A DNA stretch of 6,172 nucleotides, taken from Candidatus Eiseniibacteriota bacterium (GTDB lineage: Bacteria; Eisenbacteria; RBG-16-71-46). The notes under the pieces were generated by a model, which was not told the origin of the DNA, made no database searches, and saw only the letters and a list, made by a program, of their open reading frames with translations. A program made the position numbers and the translations under genes. This document shows positions 1 through 5,429 of the stretch, one piece after another; position 1 is the stretch's first letter; each line of letters starts with the position of its first letter. The DNA lies in NCBI GenBank assembly GCA_023249815.1, contig JAHFBX010000087.1:3366-9537 (forward strand). Reading direction: 5' to 3'.

Positions 1-1
1 C

Positions 2-1471
2 GCTGCGAGTTCGGTCGCGCTCCTCGCGACCGTGGCGCTCGCCCAGGCTCCGGAGCCGCCGCCGGAGGCGGGGGAGGGCGACTACACGCTCGAGGCTGCG
101 GACTCGCTCGCCGACCAGGAGCTCGAGGTGGCGGTCGGCGCCTCGAGCCAGTCGGGCGGCGCACCGCGAAGATCGCAGCGCGTGAGCTTCCGGGGCGGTG
201 GCGCGCGCGGCACGCTGCGCGAAGGCGCCGACGACCTGGCAGGTGGCAGGGTGAGTGCGCCGTTCGCGGGCGGTTCGCTCGCCGCGGGGCTCATGGCGCC
301 CCGCTGGGGTCGCGGGCTCGTGCTCGGGGGTGCCGCCGATCCCTGGGGGAGGGCGGCCGAGGACCGGGGCGAGCGGGCGAGGTTTCGCGGGCGCTCGGGC
401 TCCGGCGTGGCGTTCGATTCACCACGAGGTGGTGTGCTCGCCGGTCGCTTCGCGAAACACGATCTATTCGGCGCGCGTCTCGGCCAGGGCCCCATCTCGC
501 TCGGGGCACTCGCGACACGACGCTCGCGACAGGCGAGCCTCGGGTTCGATGCCTCGGCGCGATCGCTCGAACTCGCGATGGACGCGCGAGGCCGTTGGCG
601 CGCCGAGGCGGCGCTCACCGGGAATGCCGGTGACACGCGGCTCTCGCTGCGACTGCGTGGCGGCCTCGTGGGGTTCCGCTCGCTCGCCGAGCCGGCGAGG
701 AGCGGCCCGGCACGCGCCCTCGCGGCGTCCGCGACGCGAGACTGGGGCGTGTTGCGCGCGAGCACGTTCGGCGCGCTGTGGAACTGGCGCGCGGGCCGCT
801 CCGGTGCGCGTGGTGCGCTTGAAGTGGATGCGGGTCTGGGACAACATGGGTCGTTCGCGCTGGGTGTACTGCAGCAGCAGGGCCCCCGGCGCGAACCATC
901 GCCGAACGCGCGTCCCACCGGGCCCCGGCAGGGCTGGTGGTGCGAGTGGCGCGGCGGTCCACCGGCGGCGAGGCTGGCGCTTCGCCACGAACTCTGGGGC
1001 ACGCGGGCGTTCGCCCGCGACGCGGTGCGGCGCGCGGTGGTGGCGCGCGTCGACCGGGCCATTCCGTTCGGCGGCCGCATCGCGGTCACGCATGCAGTGT
1101 GGCGCACGCGGAGCGGCGAGAGCCTGTACCTGCCGGAAGCCGGGGCCGACCGGCTGGTGCTGCGAGCGGCGAGCGGAGCGGGTGCGCGCACGCGCGCCGA
1201 GCTTCGCCTGCCGCTGGCCTCGGGAAGCATCCGCCTGGGACTCACGCTGGTCTCGGGCGGCGCGCGAGACGGCAATCGGCCGCCGGCGTGGACGGTGGAG
1301 TGGTCCCGGCGGTCCCGGCTCGCCTCGCGCGCCGCCGCCCGCGAGGAGAGCGAGCATGAGATTCGCCGAACGCATGGGTCGGTTGAGCACCGCCGTGTCG
1401 TTCGACATGCTCGCGCGCGGGAAGGCGCTGGAGGCCACGGGGCGGAGCATCATCCACCTGGGGATCGGTGA
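2..1471 (+). CDS. Exported, probable outer-membrane beta-barrel protein (5' partial)
   Basis: The frame is open from the first bases of the window, so the true start lies upstream. The first visible residues (AASSVALLATVALAQA, then PEPPPE) look like the end of a signal peptide with cleavage after AQA. The mature part is rich in Gly, Ala, Arg and Ser and shows many short alternating strands (for example RVSFRGGGARG, SLELAMDARGRWRAEAAL, SIRLGLTLVSGG, AWTVEW), as expected of a transmembrane beta barrel. A segment around nucleotides 293-350 (PRWGRGLVLGGAADPWGR) loosely recalls barrel-type outer-membrane proteins with a GQGLVLG-like turn. I recognise no catalytic motif and cannot name the family. 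The frame ends at TGA 1469-1471, 116 bases inside the aminotransferase gene. The last ~40 residues look unlike the barrel and may not be genuine (see findings). Export is well supported; the barrel fold is inferred from composition and strand pattern. Confidence 0.6.
   Translation, partial: AASSVALLATVALAQAPEPPPEAGEGDYTLEAADSLADQELEVAVGASSQSGGAPRRSQRVSFRGGGARGTLREGADDLAGGRVSAPFAGGSLAAGLMAPRWGRGLVLGGAADPWGRAAEDRGERARFRGRSGSGVAFDSPRGGVLAGRFAKHDLFGARLGQGPISLGALATRRSRQASLGFDASARSLELAMDARGRWRAEAALTGNAGDTRLSLRLRGGLVGFRSLAEPARSGPARALAASATRDWGVLRASTFGALWNWRAGRSGARGALEVDAGLGQHGSFALGVLQQQGPRREPSPNARPTGPRQGWWCEWRGGPPAARLALRHELWGTRAFARDAVRRAVVARVDRAIPFGGRIAVTHAVWRTRSGESLYLPEAGADRLVLRAASGAGARTRAELRLPLASGSIRLGLTLVSGGARDGNRPPAWTVEWSRRSRLASRAAAREESEHEIRRTHGSVEHRRVVRHARAREGAGGHGAEHHPPGDR
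1343..1348 (+). promoter_or_regulatory. Shine-Dalgarno site of the aminotransferase gene
   Basis: GAGGAG lies 7 bases before the ATG at 1356. It decides the start of the aminotransferase, because the same frame stays open far upstream without encoding anything family-like. The site sits inside the upstream gene's frame, which suggests translational coupling. Confidence 0.75.
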
Positions 1472-2528
1472 GCCGGACTTCGACACGCCCGCGTTCATCC
1501 GTCGCGCCGCGGATGCCGCGCTGGCCGCCGGCTACACGCATTATGGGCCCGCCGCCGGTCTGCCGGAGTTCCGGAAGCTGATCGCCGACACCTGGCGCGT
1601 GCGCCGCGGTCTCGCGTGCGAGGCGGCGAACGTCGTGGTCACGCCCGGCGCCAAGCCGATCCTGTTCTTCGCCATGCTCGCCACGCTCGAGGCCGGCGAC
1701 GAGGTCCTGATCCCGAGCCCGGCGTTCCCCACGTACGCGTCGGTGGCGGAGTTCCTCGGCGCGCGCGCCGTGCCGGTTCCGCTCGTTGCGGAACGCGGCT
1801 TTGACGTGGACCTGGCCGCACTCCGCCAGCGCATCACGCCGCGGAGCCGCATGCTGGTCTTGAACTCGCCGCACAATCCCACCGGCGGCGTGCTGCCGCG
1901 CGCGACGCTTGAAGCGCTCGCGGAGCTCGCGCGGCGAAACGACCTCATCGTTCTTTCGGACGAGATCTACGCGGGTATGGTTTACGAGGGCGAGAGCCCG
2001 TCCATCGCCACGCTCCCGGGCATGGCCGAGCGCACCGTCGTGGTTGACGGTTTCTCCAAGACCTACGCCATGACGGGCTGGCGGCTGGGGTTCGGCATCA
2101 TGCCCGAGCCGCTCGCGCGCCACATGGCGGCGCTCATGAACAACTCCAACTCGTGCACCGCCACGTTCGTGCAGAAGGCGGGCGAGGCGGCACTCACCGG
2201 ACCGCAGGACGAGGTGACGGCGATGCTGGCCGAGTTCCGGGCGCGCCGCGAGGTGGTGGTGTCCGGGCTGAACGCGATCCCGGGTGTCCACTGCGCGCCG
2301 CCGGCGGGCGCGTTCTACGCGTTCCCGCGGGTCCTGGGCACCGGCCTCAGCGCCGTGGAGATTGCGGACCGGCTGCTCGAGGAGTCGGGCGTGGTAACGC
2401 TTCCGGGAACCGGCTTCGGCGCCGAGGGCGAGGGGCACCTGCGGCTCTCCTATGCGAACTCGCGTGAGAACCTGCGCGAGGGACTGTCGCGCATCCAGGA
2501 GTTCCTCTCGGCCCGCGTCCGGGCCTGA
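1356..2528 (+). CDS. Class I PLP-dependent aminotransferase, aspartate aminotransferase type
   Basis: A complete 390-residue fold-type I aminotransferase, the normal length for the family. It should transfer an amino group between an amino acid and a 2-oxo acid (aspartate/2-oxoglutarate is the default guess) in the cytoplasm. Visible family marks in order: GEPDFDTP (38-45) and YTHYGPAAG (60-68) in the N-terminal part; VTPGAKPILF (95-104); NSPHNPTGG (170-178) with the cofactor-contacting Asn174; SDEIYAGMVYEG (201-212) with Asp202 and Tyr205 for the pyridine ring; GFSKTYAMTGWRLGF (232-246) with Schiff-base Lys235 and phosphate-binding Arg243; and HLRLSYANSRENL (361-373) with Arg363, which binds the substrate alpha-carboxylate. 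The pattern fits the thermophile-type (Ib) aspartate aminotransferases better than the E. coli AspC type. Exact substrate cannot be read from sequence; alanine, kynurenine or other acceptors are possible. Start chosen from the GAGGAG at 1343-1348 and the family N-terminus. Confidence 0.95.
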   Translation: MRFAERMGRLSTAVSFDMLARGKALEATGRSIIHLGIGEPDFDTPAFIRRAADAALAAGYTHYGPAAGLPEFRKLIADTWRVRRGLACEAANVVVTPGAKPILFFAMLATLEAGDEVLIPSPAFPTYASVAEFLGARAVPVPLVAERGFDVDLAALRQRITPRSRMLVLNSPHNPTGGVLPRATLEALAELARRNDLIVLSDEIYAGMVYEGESPSIATLPGMAERTVVVDGFSKTYAMTGWRLGFGIMPEPLARHMAALMNNSNSCTATFVQKAGEAALTGPQDEVTAMLAEFRARREVVVSGLNAIPGVHCAPPAGAFYAFPRVLGTGLSAVEIADRLLEESGVVTLPGTGFGAEGEGHLRLSYANSRENLREGLSRIQEFLSARVRA

Positions 2529-2529
2529 T

Positions 2530-2553
2530 CGGCGGCTCGCGCAACACCCGCCG
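2530..2553 (+). terminator. Possible weak terminator hairpin just after the aminotransferase stop
   Basis: CGGCGG (2530-2535) can pair with CCGCCG (2548-2553) around a 12-base loop, starting 2 bases after the stop codon. There is no T-run, and 6-bp GC stems arise easily by chance in DNA this GC-rich, so support is weak. Confidence 0.2.
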
Positions 2554-2592
2554 GCTGCCACAGACGGCGTCGTAGGCGCGGAACACAGGCGC

Positions 2593-2612
2593 GGCGTCGC
2601 GCGACCGACGCC
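2593..2612 (+). terminator. Candidate terminator hairpin downstream of the aminotransferase
   Basis: A perfect 7-bp stem, GGCGTCG (2593-2599) with CGACGCC (2606-2612), closes a 6-base loop. It begins 65 bases after the aminotransferase stop. No U-tract follows, so it is at best a non-canonical terminator or an RNA-stabilising 3' structure. Confidence 0.35.
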
Positions 2613-2695
2613 TCCGTGGGCTGGGCGGACACAAGGTCCACGCTGCTCGGCTTGCCTGGGTCGTTCCGGCGCGCGCGATCGCCGGCGACTCATGC

Positions 2696-2739
2696 GGGGA
2701 GGCAGGGTGTTTTCTCTCGAAAACACCCGCCGCCTCCCC
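2696..2739. repeat. Long interrupted inverted repeat (18-bp stem, TCTC loop)
   Basis: Outer arms GGGGAGGC (2696-2703) and GCCTCCCC (2732-2739) pair over 8 bp. Inner arms GGGTGTTTTC (2705-2714) and GAAAACACCC (2719-2728) pair over 10 bp around a 4-base TCTC loop. The only unpaired stem bases are A2704 on one side and GCC 2729-2731 on the other. It lies 168 bases after the aminotransferase stop and 106 bases before the lamin-tail start. The A/T block inside the stem (GTTTTC/GAAAAC) is unusual for this DNA. There is no trailing T-run, so a classical intrinsic terminator is not certain. It could be a terminator, a regulatory RNA structure, or one copy of a dispersed palindromic repeat. Confidence 0.75.
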
Positions 2740-2833
2740 ACCGAGTGCAGGGGGGTTCGCTTCGGTCCAGGTCCGCGACGGGCGGCACGCGACGTGCAGT
2801 GAATATCGCCCAGCCCCTCCGGCTCGCCCCCGT

Positions 2834-2839
2834 GAGGAG
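2834..2839 (+). promoter_or_regulatory. Shine-Dalgarno site of the lamin-tail-domain gene
   Basis: GAGGAG lies 6 bases before the ATG at 2846 and supports that start, which also places a signal peptide exactly at the N-terminus. A second ATG at 2852 (residue 3) is less well spaced. Confidence 0.75.
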
Positions 2840-2845
2840 CGCTCG

Positions 2846-3496
2846 ATGCGCATGTCACGACTGCACGCGGTTCGTCGGTTGAGCGGTGTCACGCTCGGCT
2901 TTGCTCTGGTCGCTTCATTCCACCCGCCCGCGCTCGCCGCGCCTGACGTGCGATTGGCGGAGATCCTCGCGGCGCCCGCCCGGGACTGGGACGGGAGCGG
3001 AGTGTTCAGTTCGCGGGACGATGAGTGGATCGAGATCATCAACGGCGGGGGGGCCACGGCGGACCTGTCACCCTACTTCGTGACCGACGGCGATTCGATC
3101 CCGCGCTTCGGTTTCTCAGGCACGCTTGCGCCCGGCGCGGTGCTGCTCGTGACAGGCACCATGTCGGTGGCATGGGAGCGCGCCACGTCGCACCCGGTGT
3201 TCGGGCTCTCGCTCGGGAACACGGGTGACCAGGTGCTGCTGTGGAAGGTGACGGGGCCCGACACGGTGCTGGTGGACGGCTACACCTACAAGTCCCACGA
3301 ATCGACGGCTGACCGCGCCACGGGCCGCACACCGGACGGAAGCACCTGGAAGCTCGAGGATCAGCTGAATCCCTACGCGGGCACCACGCAGCCCACGGGC
3401 ACCGGCTGTCCGCCTACGCCGGGGGTGCCCAACGATTGCGGCGTCACCCCCACGCACAAGCTGACGTGGGGCCGGGTGAAGTCGCTCTATCGCTAG
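2846..3496 (+). CDS. Secreted lamin-tail-domain protein with a C-terminal TWGRVKSLYR motif
   Basis: A complete 216-residue protein. Residues 1-31 form a signal peptide: Arg-rich start, hydrophobic GVTLGFALVASF, cleavage near PALA-A. Residues ~34-197 resemble the bacterial lamin tail domain, an immunoglobulin-like beta sandwich: VRLAEILAAP, then DDEWIEIIN (58-66), then strands ending in LAPGAVLLVTG (94-104). It also carries the typical GRTPDGSTW (160-168) and PTPGVPND (190-197) stretches near the end of such domains. Cys188 and Cys198 could form a disulfide. No enzyme domain is attached, so a structural, adhesive or surface role is the most one can infer. The last ten residues, TWGRVKSLYR (207-216), are set off from the domain and look like a separate short motif (see findings). 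The gene stands alone, with its own ribosome binding site, convergent with the oxidase gene downstream. Confidence 0.85.
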   Translation: MRMSRLHAVRRLSGVTLGFALVASFHPPALAAPDVRLAEILAAPARDWDGSGVFSSRDDEWIEIINGGGATADLSPYFVTDGDSIPRFGFSGTLAPGAVLLVTGTMSVAWERATSHPVFGLSLGNTGDQVLLWKVTGPDTVLVDGYTYKSHESTADRATGRTPDGSTWKLEDQLNPYAGTTQPTGTGCPPTPGVPNDCGVTPTHKLTWGRVKSLYR

Positions 3497-3525
3497 CTCG
3501 CGAACGCGTCGCGCGCCCGGACCGA

Positions 3526-3547
3526 GCCGCCGTGATCATGACGCGGC
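3526..3547. terminator. Possible bidirectional terminator between convergent genes
   Basis: GCCG-C-CGT (3526-3533) can pair with ACGCGGC (3541-3547), giving 7 bp with one bulged C around the loop GATCATG. It lies 29 bases past the lamin-tail stop and 35 bases past the oxidase stop, where a shared terminator would be expected. There is no T-run, and the support is structural only. Confidence 0.25.
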
Positions 3548-3582
3548 GCCTCGGCCGGGCACGCGCATCGCTCGCGCGCGCC

Positions 3583-4659
3583 TCAGACAGGCCGCAGCAG
3601 GTCCCGCGTGACGTCCGCCAATGTCGCGCTGCCACATTGCGCCATCGCCATCTCCAGCTCCGTGACGAGCATGCGCACCACGCGCTCGACGCCTTCGGCG
3701 CCCGCGGCACCCAGGCCCCACAGGTAGGGCCGGCCGATCATCACCGCGCTGGCGCCGAGCGCGAGCGCCTTCACGACGTCCACGCCCCGCCGCACGCCAC
3801 CGTCCATCAGCACGGGCACGCGTCCGCGAACGGCTTCCGCGACGACGGGCAGCGCGTCGATGGCGGCCGGCACGGTGTCGAGATTGCGTCCGCCGTGGTT
3901 GCTCACCCCGATCGCGGCCGCGCCGCGCTCGACCGCTCGAACCGCGTCGTCGGCGCGCAACACACCCTTCAGCAGCACGGGCACTCGCGCCTCGCTGACG
4001 AGCCAGTCGAGCGCCTCCCAGGTGAGCGACGGGTCCAGGAACGGGTTCGAGGCGCCGTGGACGAACGTCGGGCCGCCGGCTTCGCGCGCCGCGAGGCCGC
4101 GCAGGTTCGCGAGCTCGAGGCCGGGCGGCAGCTCGAGTCGGTTCCGGTGATCGCGGTCGCGCGCCCCGAGCACGGGCGTGTCCACGGTGAGCACCAGCGC
4201 GCGGCAGCCCGCGGCTTCGGCGCGACGCACCAGCTCGAGCGTGAAGCCGCGGTCGCGTTGCACGTACATCTGGAACCACAGCGGACCGGAGGCCGCTGCG
4301 GCGATATCCTCGAGGCTCGTGGTGGCGGCGGTGCTGAGCGTGTAGAGCGCGCCGCACGCGCCAGCGCCACGCGCGGTGGCGAGTTCGCCGTCGGCGTGGA
4401 ACAGCCGCTGGAAACCCGTGGGTGCCAGGAGCACCGGGAACGGCAGCTCGACACCGAGCAGCGAAAGCCGCGTGTCCACGCGGCTCACGTCACGGAGAAC
4501 GTGCGGCCACAGTCGCACGGCGTCCAGGCGCTCGCGGTTCCACGCCATGGTGCGCTCGTCGCCGCTGCCACCGGCGAGGTAATCCCACGCCATGTCCAAC
4601 ATGGACGCGCGCGCGCGCGGCTCGTATTCGTGCAGGTTCACGGGAACGCCGGCGGGCAT
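3583..4659 (-). CDS. FMN-dependent alpha-hydroxy-acid oxidase/dehydrogenase
   Basis: A complete 358-residue TIM-barrel flavoenzyme of the glycolate oxidase / L-lactate dehydrogenase / mandelate dehydrogenase family. It oxidises an (S)-2-hydroxy acid to the 2-oxo acid through FMN. Visible marks: NLHEYEP with Tyr12; LLAPTGF (77-83); LSTAATTSLEDIA (108-120); WFQMYVQRDR (128-137) with Gln130 and Tyr132; LTVDTPVLGARDRDHRN (157-173) with Thr158 and Arg167; LLKGV (229-233) with Lys231; SNHGGRNLD (253-261) with the catalytic base His255 and Arg258; and MDGGVRRG...GASAVMIGRP (285-311) for FMN phosphate. All core residues are present, so it should be active. Ala111 replaces the Trp of plant glycolate oxidase (STW), as in lactate and mandelate enzymes, suggesting room for a larger side chain. 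No membrane segment or insert is seen, so it is probably soluble. No lactate permease, regulator or glycolate partner gene is nearby, so the substrate is unknown. The start is fixed by an in-frame stop shortly upstream and by conserved Tyr12. Confidence 0.93.
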   Translation of the reverse strand: MPAGVPVNLHEYEPRARASMLDMAWDYLAGGSGDERTMAWNRERLDAVRLWPHVLRDVSRVDTRLSLLGVELPFPVLLAPTGFQRLFHADGELATARGAGACGALYTLSTAATTSLEDIAAAASGPLWFQMYVQRDRGFTLELVRRAEAAGCRALVLTVDTPVLGARDRDHRNRLELPPGLELANLRGLAAREAGGPTFVHGASNPFLDPSLTWEALDWLVSEARVPVLLKGVLRADDAVRAVERGAAAIGVSNHGGRNLDTVPAAIDALPVVAEAVRGRVPVLMDGGVRRGVDVVKALALGASAVMIGRPYLWGLGAAGAEGVERVVRMLVTELEMAMAQCGSATLADVTRDLLRPV

Positions 4660-4666
4660 GTTCGCG

Positions 4667-4672
4667 AGCGTA
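4667..4672 (-). promoter_or_regulatory. Possible -10 box of a leaderless oxidase transcript
   Basis: On the minus strand TACGCT (TANNNT) ends 7 bases before the ATG of the oxidase gene, and no Shine-Dalgarno sequence is present between them. Transcription from such a box would start at or next to the ATG. No good -35 hexamer is visible 16-18 bases further up, so this rests on spacing alone. Confidence 0.3.
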
Positions 4673-4715
4673 GCAGCCCTATCCGCAGAAGGCCTTCATC
4701 GCGGTCGCGCGGGCT

Positions 4716-4744
4716 TTGACGGCCCCGGCACGCTGCCCTAGCAT
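4716..4744 (+). promoter_or_regulatory. Sigma70-type promoter of the tRNA-Leu gene
   Basis: The -35 box TTGACG (4716-4721) and the -10 box TAGCAT (4739-4744) are separated by an ideal 17-base spacer. The tRNA starts at 4762, leaving room for initiation near 4751 and a leader of about 10 bases. The bases after the -10 (GCTCCGCCCG) form a GC-rich discriminator of the type seen at stringently controlled stable-RNA promoters. The same promoter may read on into smpB. Confidence 0.7.
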
Positions 4745-4761
4745 GCTCCGCCCGACTGCGT

Positions 4762-4848
4762 GCGGAAGTGGCGGAACTGGCAGACGCACTAGATTCAGGT
4801 TCTAGCGCCCGCAAGGGTGTGGGGGTTCAAATCCCCCCTTCCGCACCA
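4762..4848 (+). tRNA. tRNA-Leu (anticodon CAG)
   Basis: A complete 87-base class II tRNA. Acceptor arms GCGGAAG (4762-4768) and CTTCCGC (4838-4844) pair over 7 bp, followed by discriminator A4845 and encoded CCA (4846-4848). The D arm starts GCG at 4771. The anticodon stem CTAGA/TCTAG closes the loop TTCAGGT with anticodon CAG at 4796-4798, reading the leucine codon CUG. A long variable arm (CGCCC GCAA GGGTG) follows, as required for leucine tRNAs. The T arm is GGGGG (4821-4825), TTCAAAT, CCCCC (4833-4837). CUG is a heavily used leucine codon in the neighbouring genes, which fits a GC-rich genome. Confidence 0.97.
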
Positions 4849-4890
4849 TCATCCTCTCCTCTTCAGGACCCGACGCGTCCCCCTGGACCG

Positions 4891-4907
4891 GCCCGGCCAC
4901 GCCGGGC
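4891..4907 (+). terminator. Candidate hairpin between tRNA-Leu and smpB
   Basis: A perfect 6-bp stem, GCCCGG (4891-4896) with CCGGGC (4902-4907), closes a CCACG loop 42 bases after the tRNA end. It could terminate or slow tRNA transcription or mark a processing point before smpB. There is no T-run, so read-through into smpB is plausible. Confidence 0.3.
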
Positions 4908-4949
4908 GCCGTGTCACGCGGACGTTCGTGGGTCGCCGGGGCCGTGGGC

Positions 4950-5429
4950 ATGTCCGACGCAGCAGCTTCCGCCGATCGGCTGGTCGCCCAGAACCGCAAG
5001 GCCTCGCACGACTACGCCATCCTCGACACGATCGAGGCCGGCGTGGTGCTCAGGGGCACCGAGGTGAAGAGCCTGCGAAACGGCAAGGCGAGCCTGCAAG
5101 AATCCTGGGCCGCGGTGGAGAACGGCGAGGTGTTCGTGCACCAGCTGCACATCCCGCCCTACGAGCAGGGGAACCGGTGGAACCTGGACCCCGTGCGCCC
5201 GCGAAAGCTCCTGCTGCATCGCTCCGAGATCGAGAAGCTCCGCAAGGCCATCGAGCAGAAGGGGCATACGCTCATCCCGCTCAAGCTCTACTTCACGAAC
5301 GGACGCGCAAAACTCCTGCTCGGGGTGGCGAAGGGCAAGAAGACGCACGACAAGCGCGAGGCCATTGCCGAGCGCGACGCGCGCCGCGAGATGGATCGCG
5401 CCCGAAGCCGCACGAGGCGCGGCGGATGA
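4950..5429 (+). CDS. smpB: SsrA-binding protein SmpB
   Basis: SmpB binds tmRNA and, with EF-Tu and alanyl-tmRNA, brings it to stalled ribosomes for trans-translation and tagging of incomplete proteins in the cytoplasm. The 159-residue product matches the family from end to end: NRKASHDYAILDTIEAGVVL (15-34), GTEVKSLRNGKASL (36-49), FVHQLHIPPYEQGN (62-75), DPVRPRKLLLH (80-90), LIPLKLYFTNGRAKLLLGVAKGKK (108-131), then the basic tail DKREAIAERDARREMDRA (134-151). That tail enters the mRNA channel/decoding site as a helix. The ATG at 4950 gives the usual family length. An in-frame GTG at 4944 and another at 4911 are possible but add only low-complexity residues. No clear Shine-Dalgarno precedes 4950. 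The tmRNA gene ssrA itself is not in the window. The stop overlaps the next gene's start. Confidence 0.97.
   Translation: MSDAAASADRLVAQNRKASHDYAILDTIEAGVVLRGTEVKSLRNGKASLQESWAAVENGEVFVHQLHIPPYEQGNRWNLDPVRPRKLLLHRSEIEKLRKAIEQKGHTLIPLKLYFTNGRAKLLLGVAKGKKTHDKREAIAERDARREMDRARSRTRRGG

Larger units (their letters stand above)
2529..2845. other. Non-coding interval with several hairpins
   Basis: These 317 bases separate the aminotransferase from the lamin-tail gene. Frames crossing it are Arg/Pro-rich with no family resemblance, so I call no gene. It holds three inverted repeats (2530-2553, 2593-2612, 2696-2739). It also holds an 11-base direct repeat AACACCCGCCG at 2543-2553 and 2722-2732, an AT-richer patch GAATAT at 2801-2806 that might belong to a promoter, and the ribosome binding site at 2834-2839. 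I could not find a convincing -35/-10 pair. Confidence 0.6.

Noticed and set aside
255..1355. Upstream extension of the aminotransferase frame, giving a 757-residue fusion
   Set aside because: The extension is Arg-rich noise overlapping the barrel gene. The family N-terminus and a GAGGAG site place the start at 1356.
82..1498. Long minus-strand open frames (82-1275 and 464-1498) opposite the first gene
   Set aside because: They are Arg/Pro/Ala/Ser-rich shadows with no ribosome site or recognisable fold. The + strand frame carries a signal peptide and a barrel-like strand pattern.
1242..2858. 538-residue open frame on the minus strand opposite the aminotransferase
   Set aside because: It is the antisense shadow of a strongly GC3-biased gene. 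Its product is Arg/Gly/Ala/His-rich with no domain resemblance, while the + strand frame shows every aminotransferase motif.
3436..4719. 427-residue open frame on the plus strand opposite the oxidase gene
   Set aside because: It is antisense to a complete, motif-perfect flavoenzyme. The composition (Arg, His, Ala, Glu, Val) is typical of a GC-rich shadow frame.
4838..4848. tRNA-Leu 3' end as an attachment site for an integrated element
   Set aside because: No second copy of the tRNA 3' end is seen in the window, no integrase is present, and the downstream gene is the housekeeping smpB.
4768..5067. 99-residue frame beginning MAELADALDSGSS
   Set aside because: This is the well-known spurious translation of a tRNA-Leu gene, running on into the smpB leader in the wrong frame.
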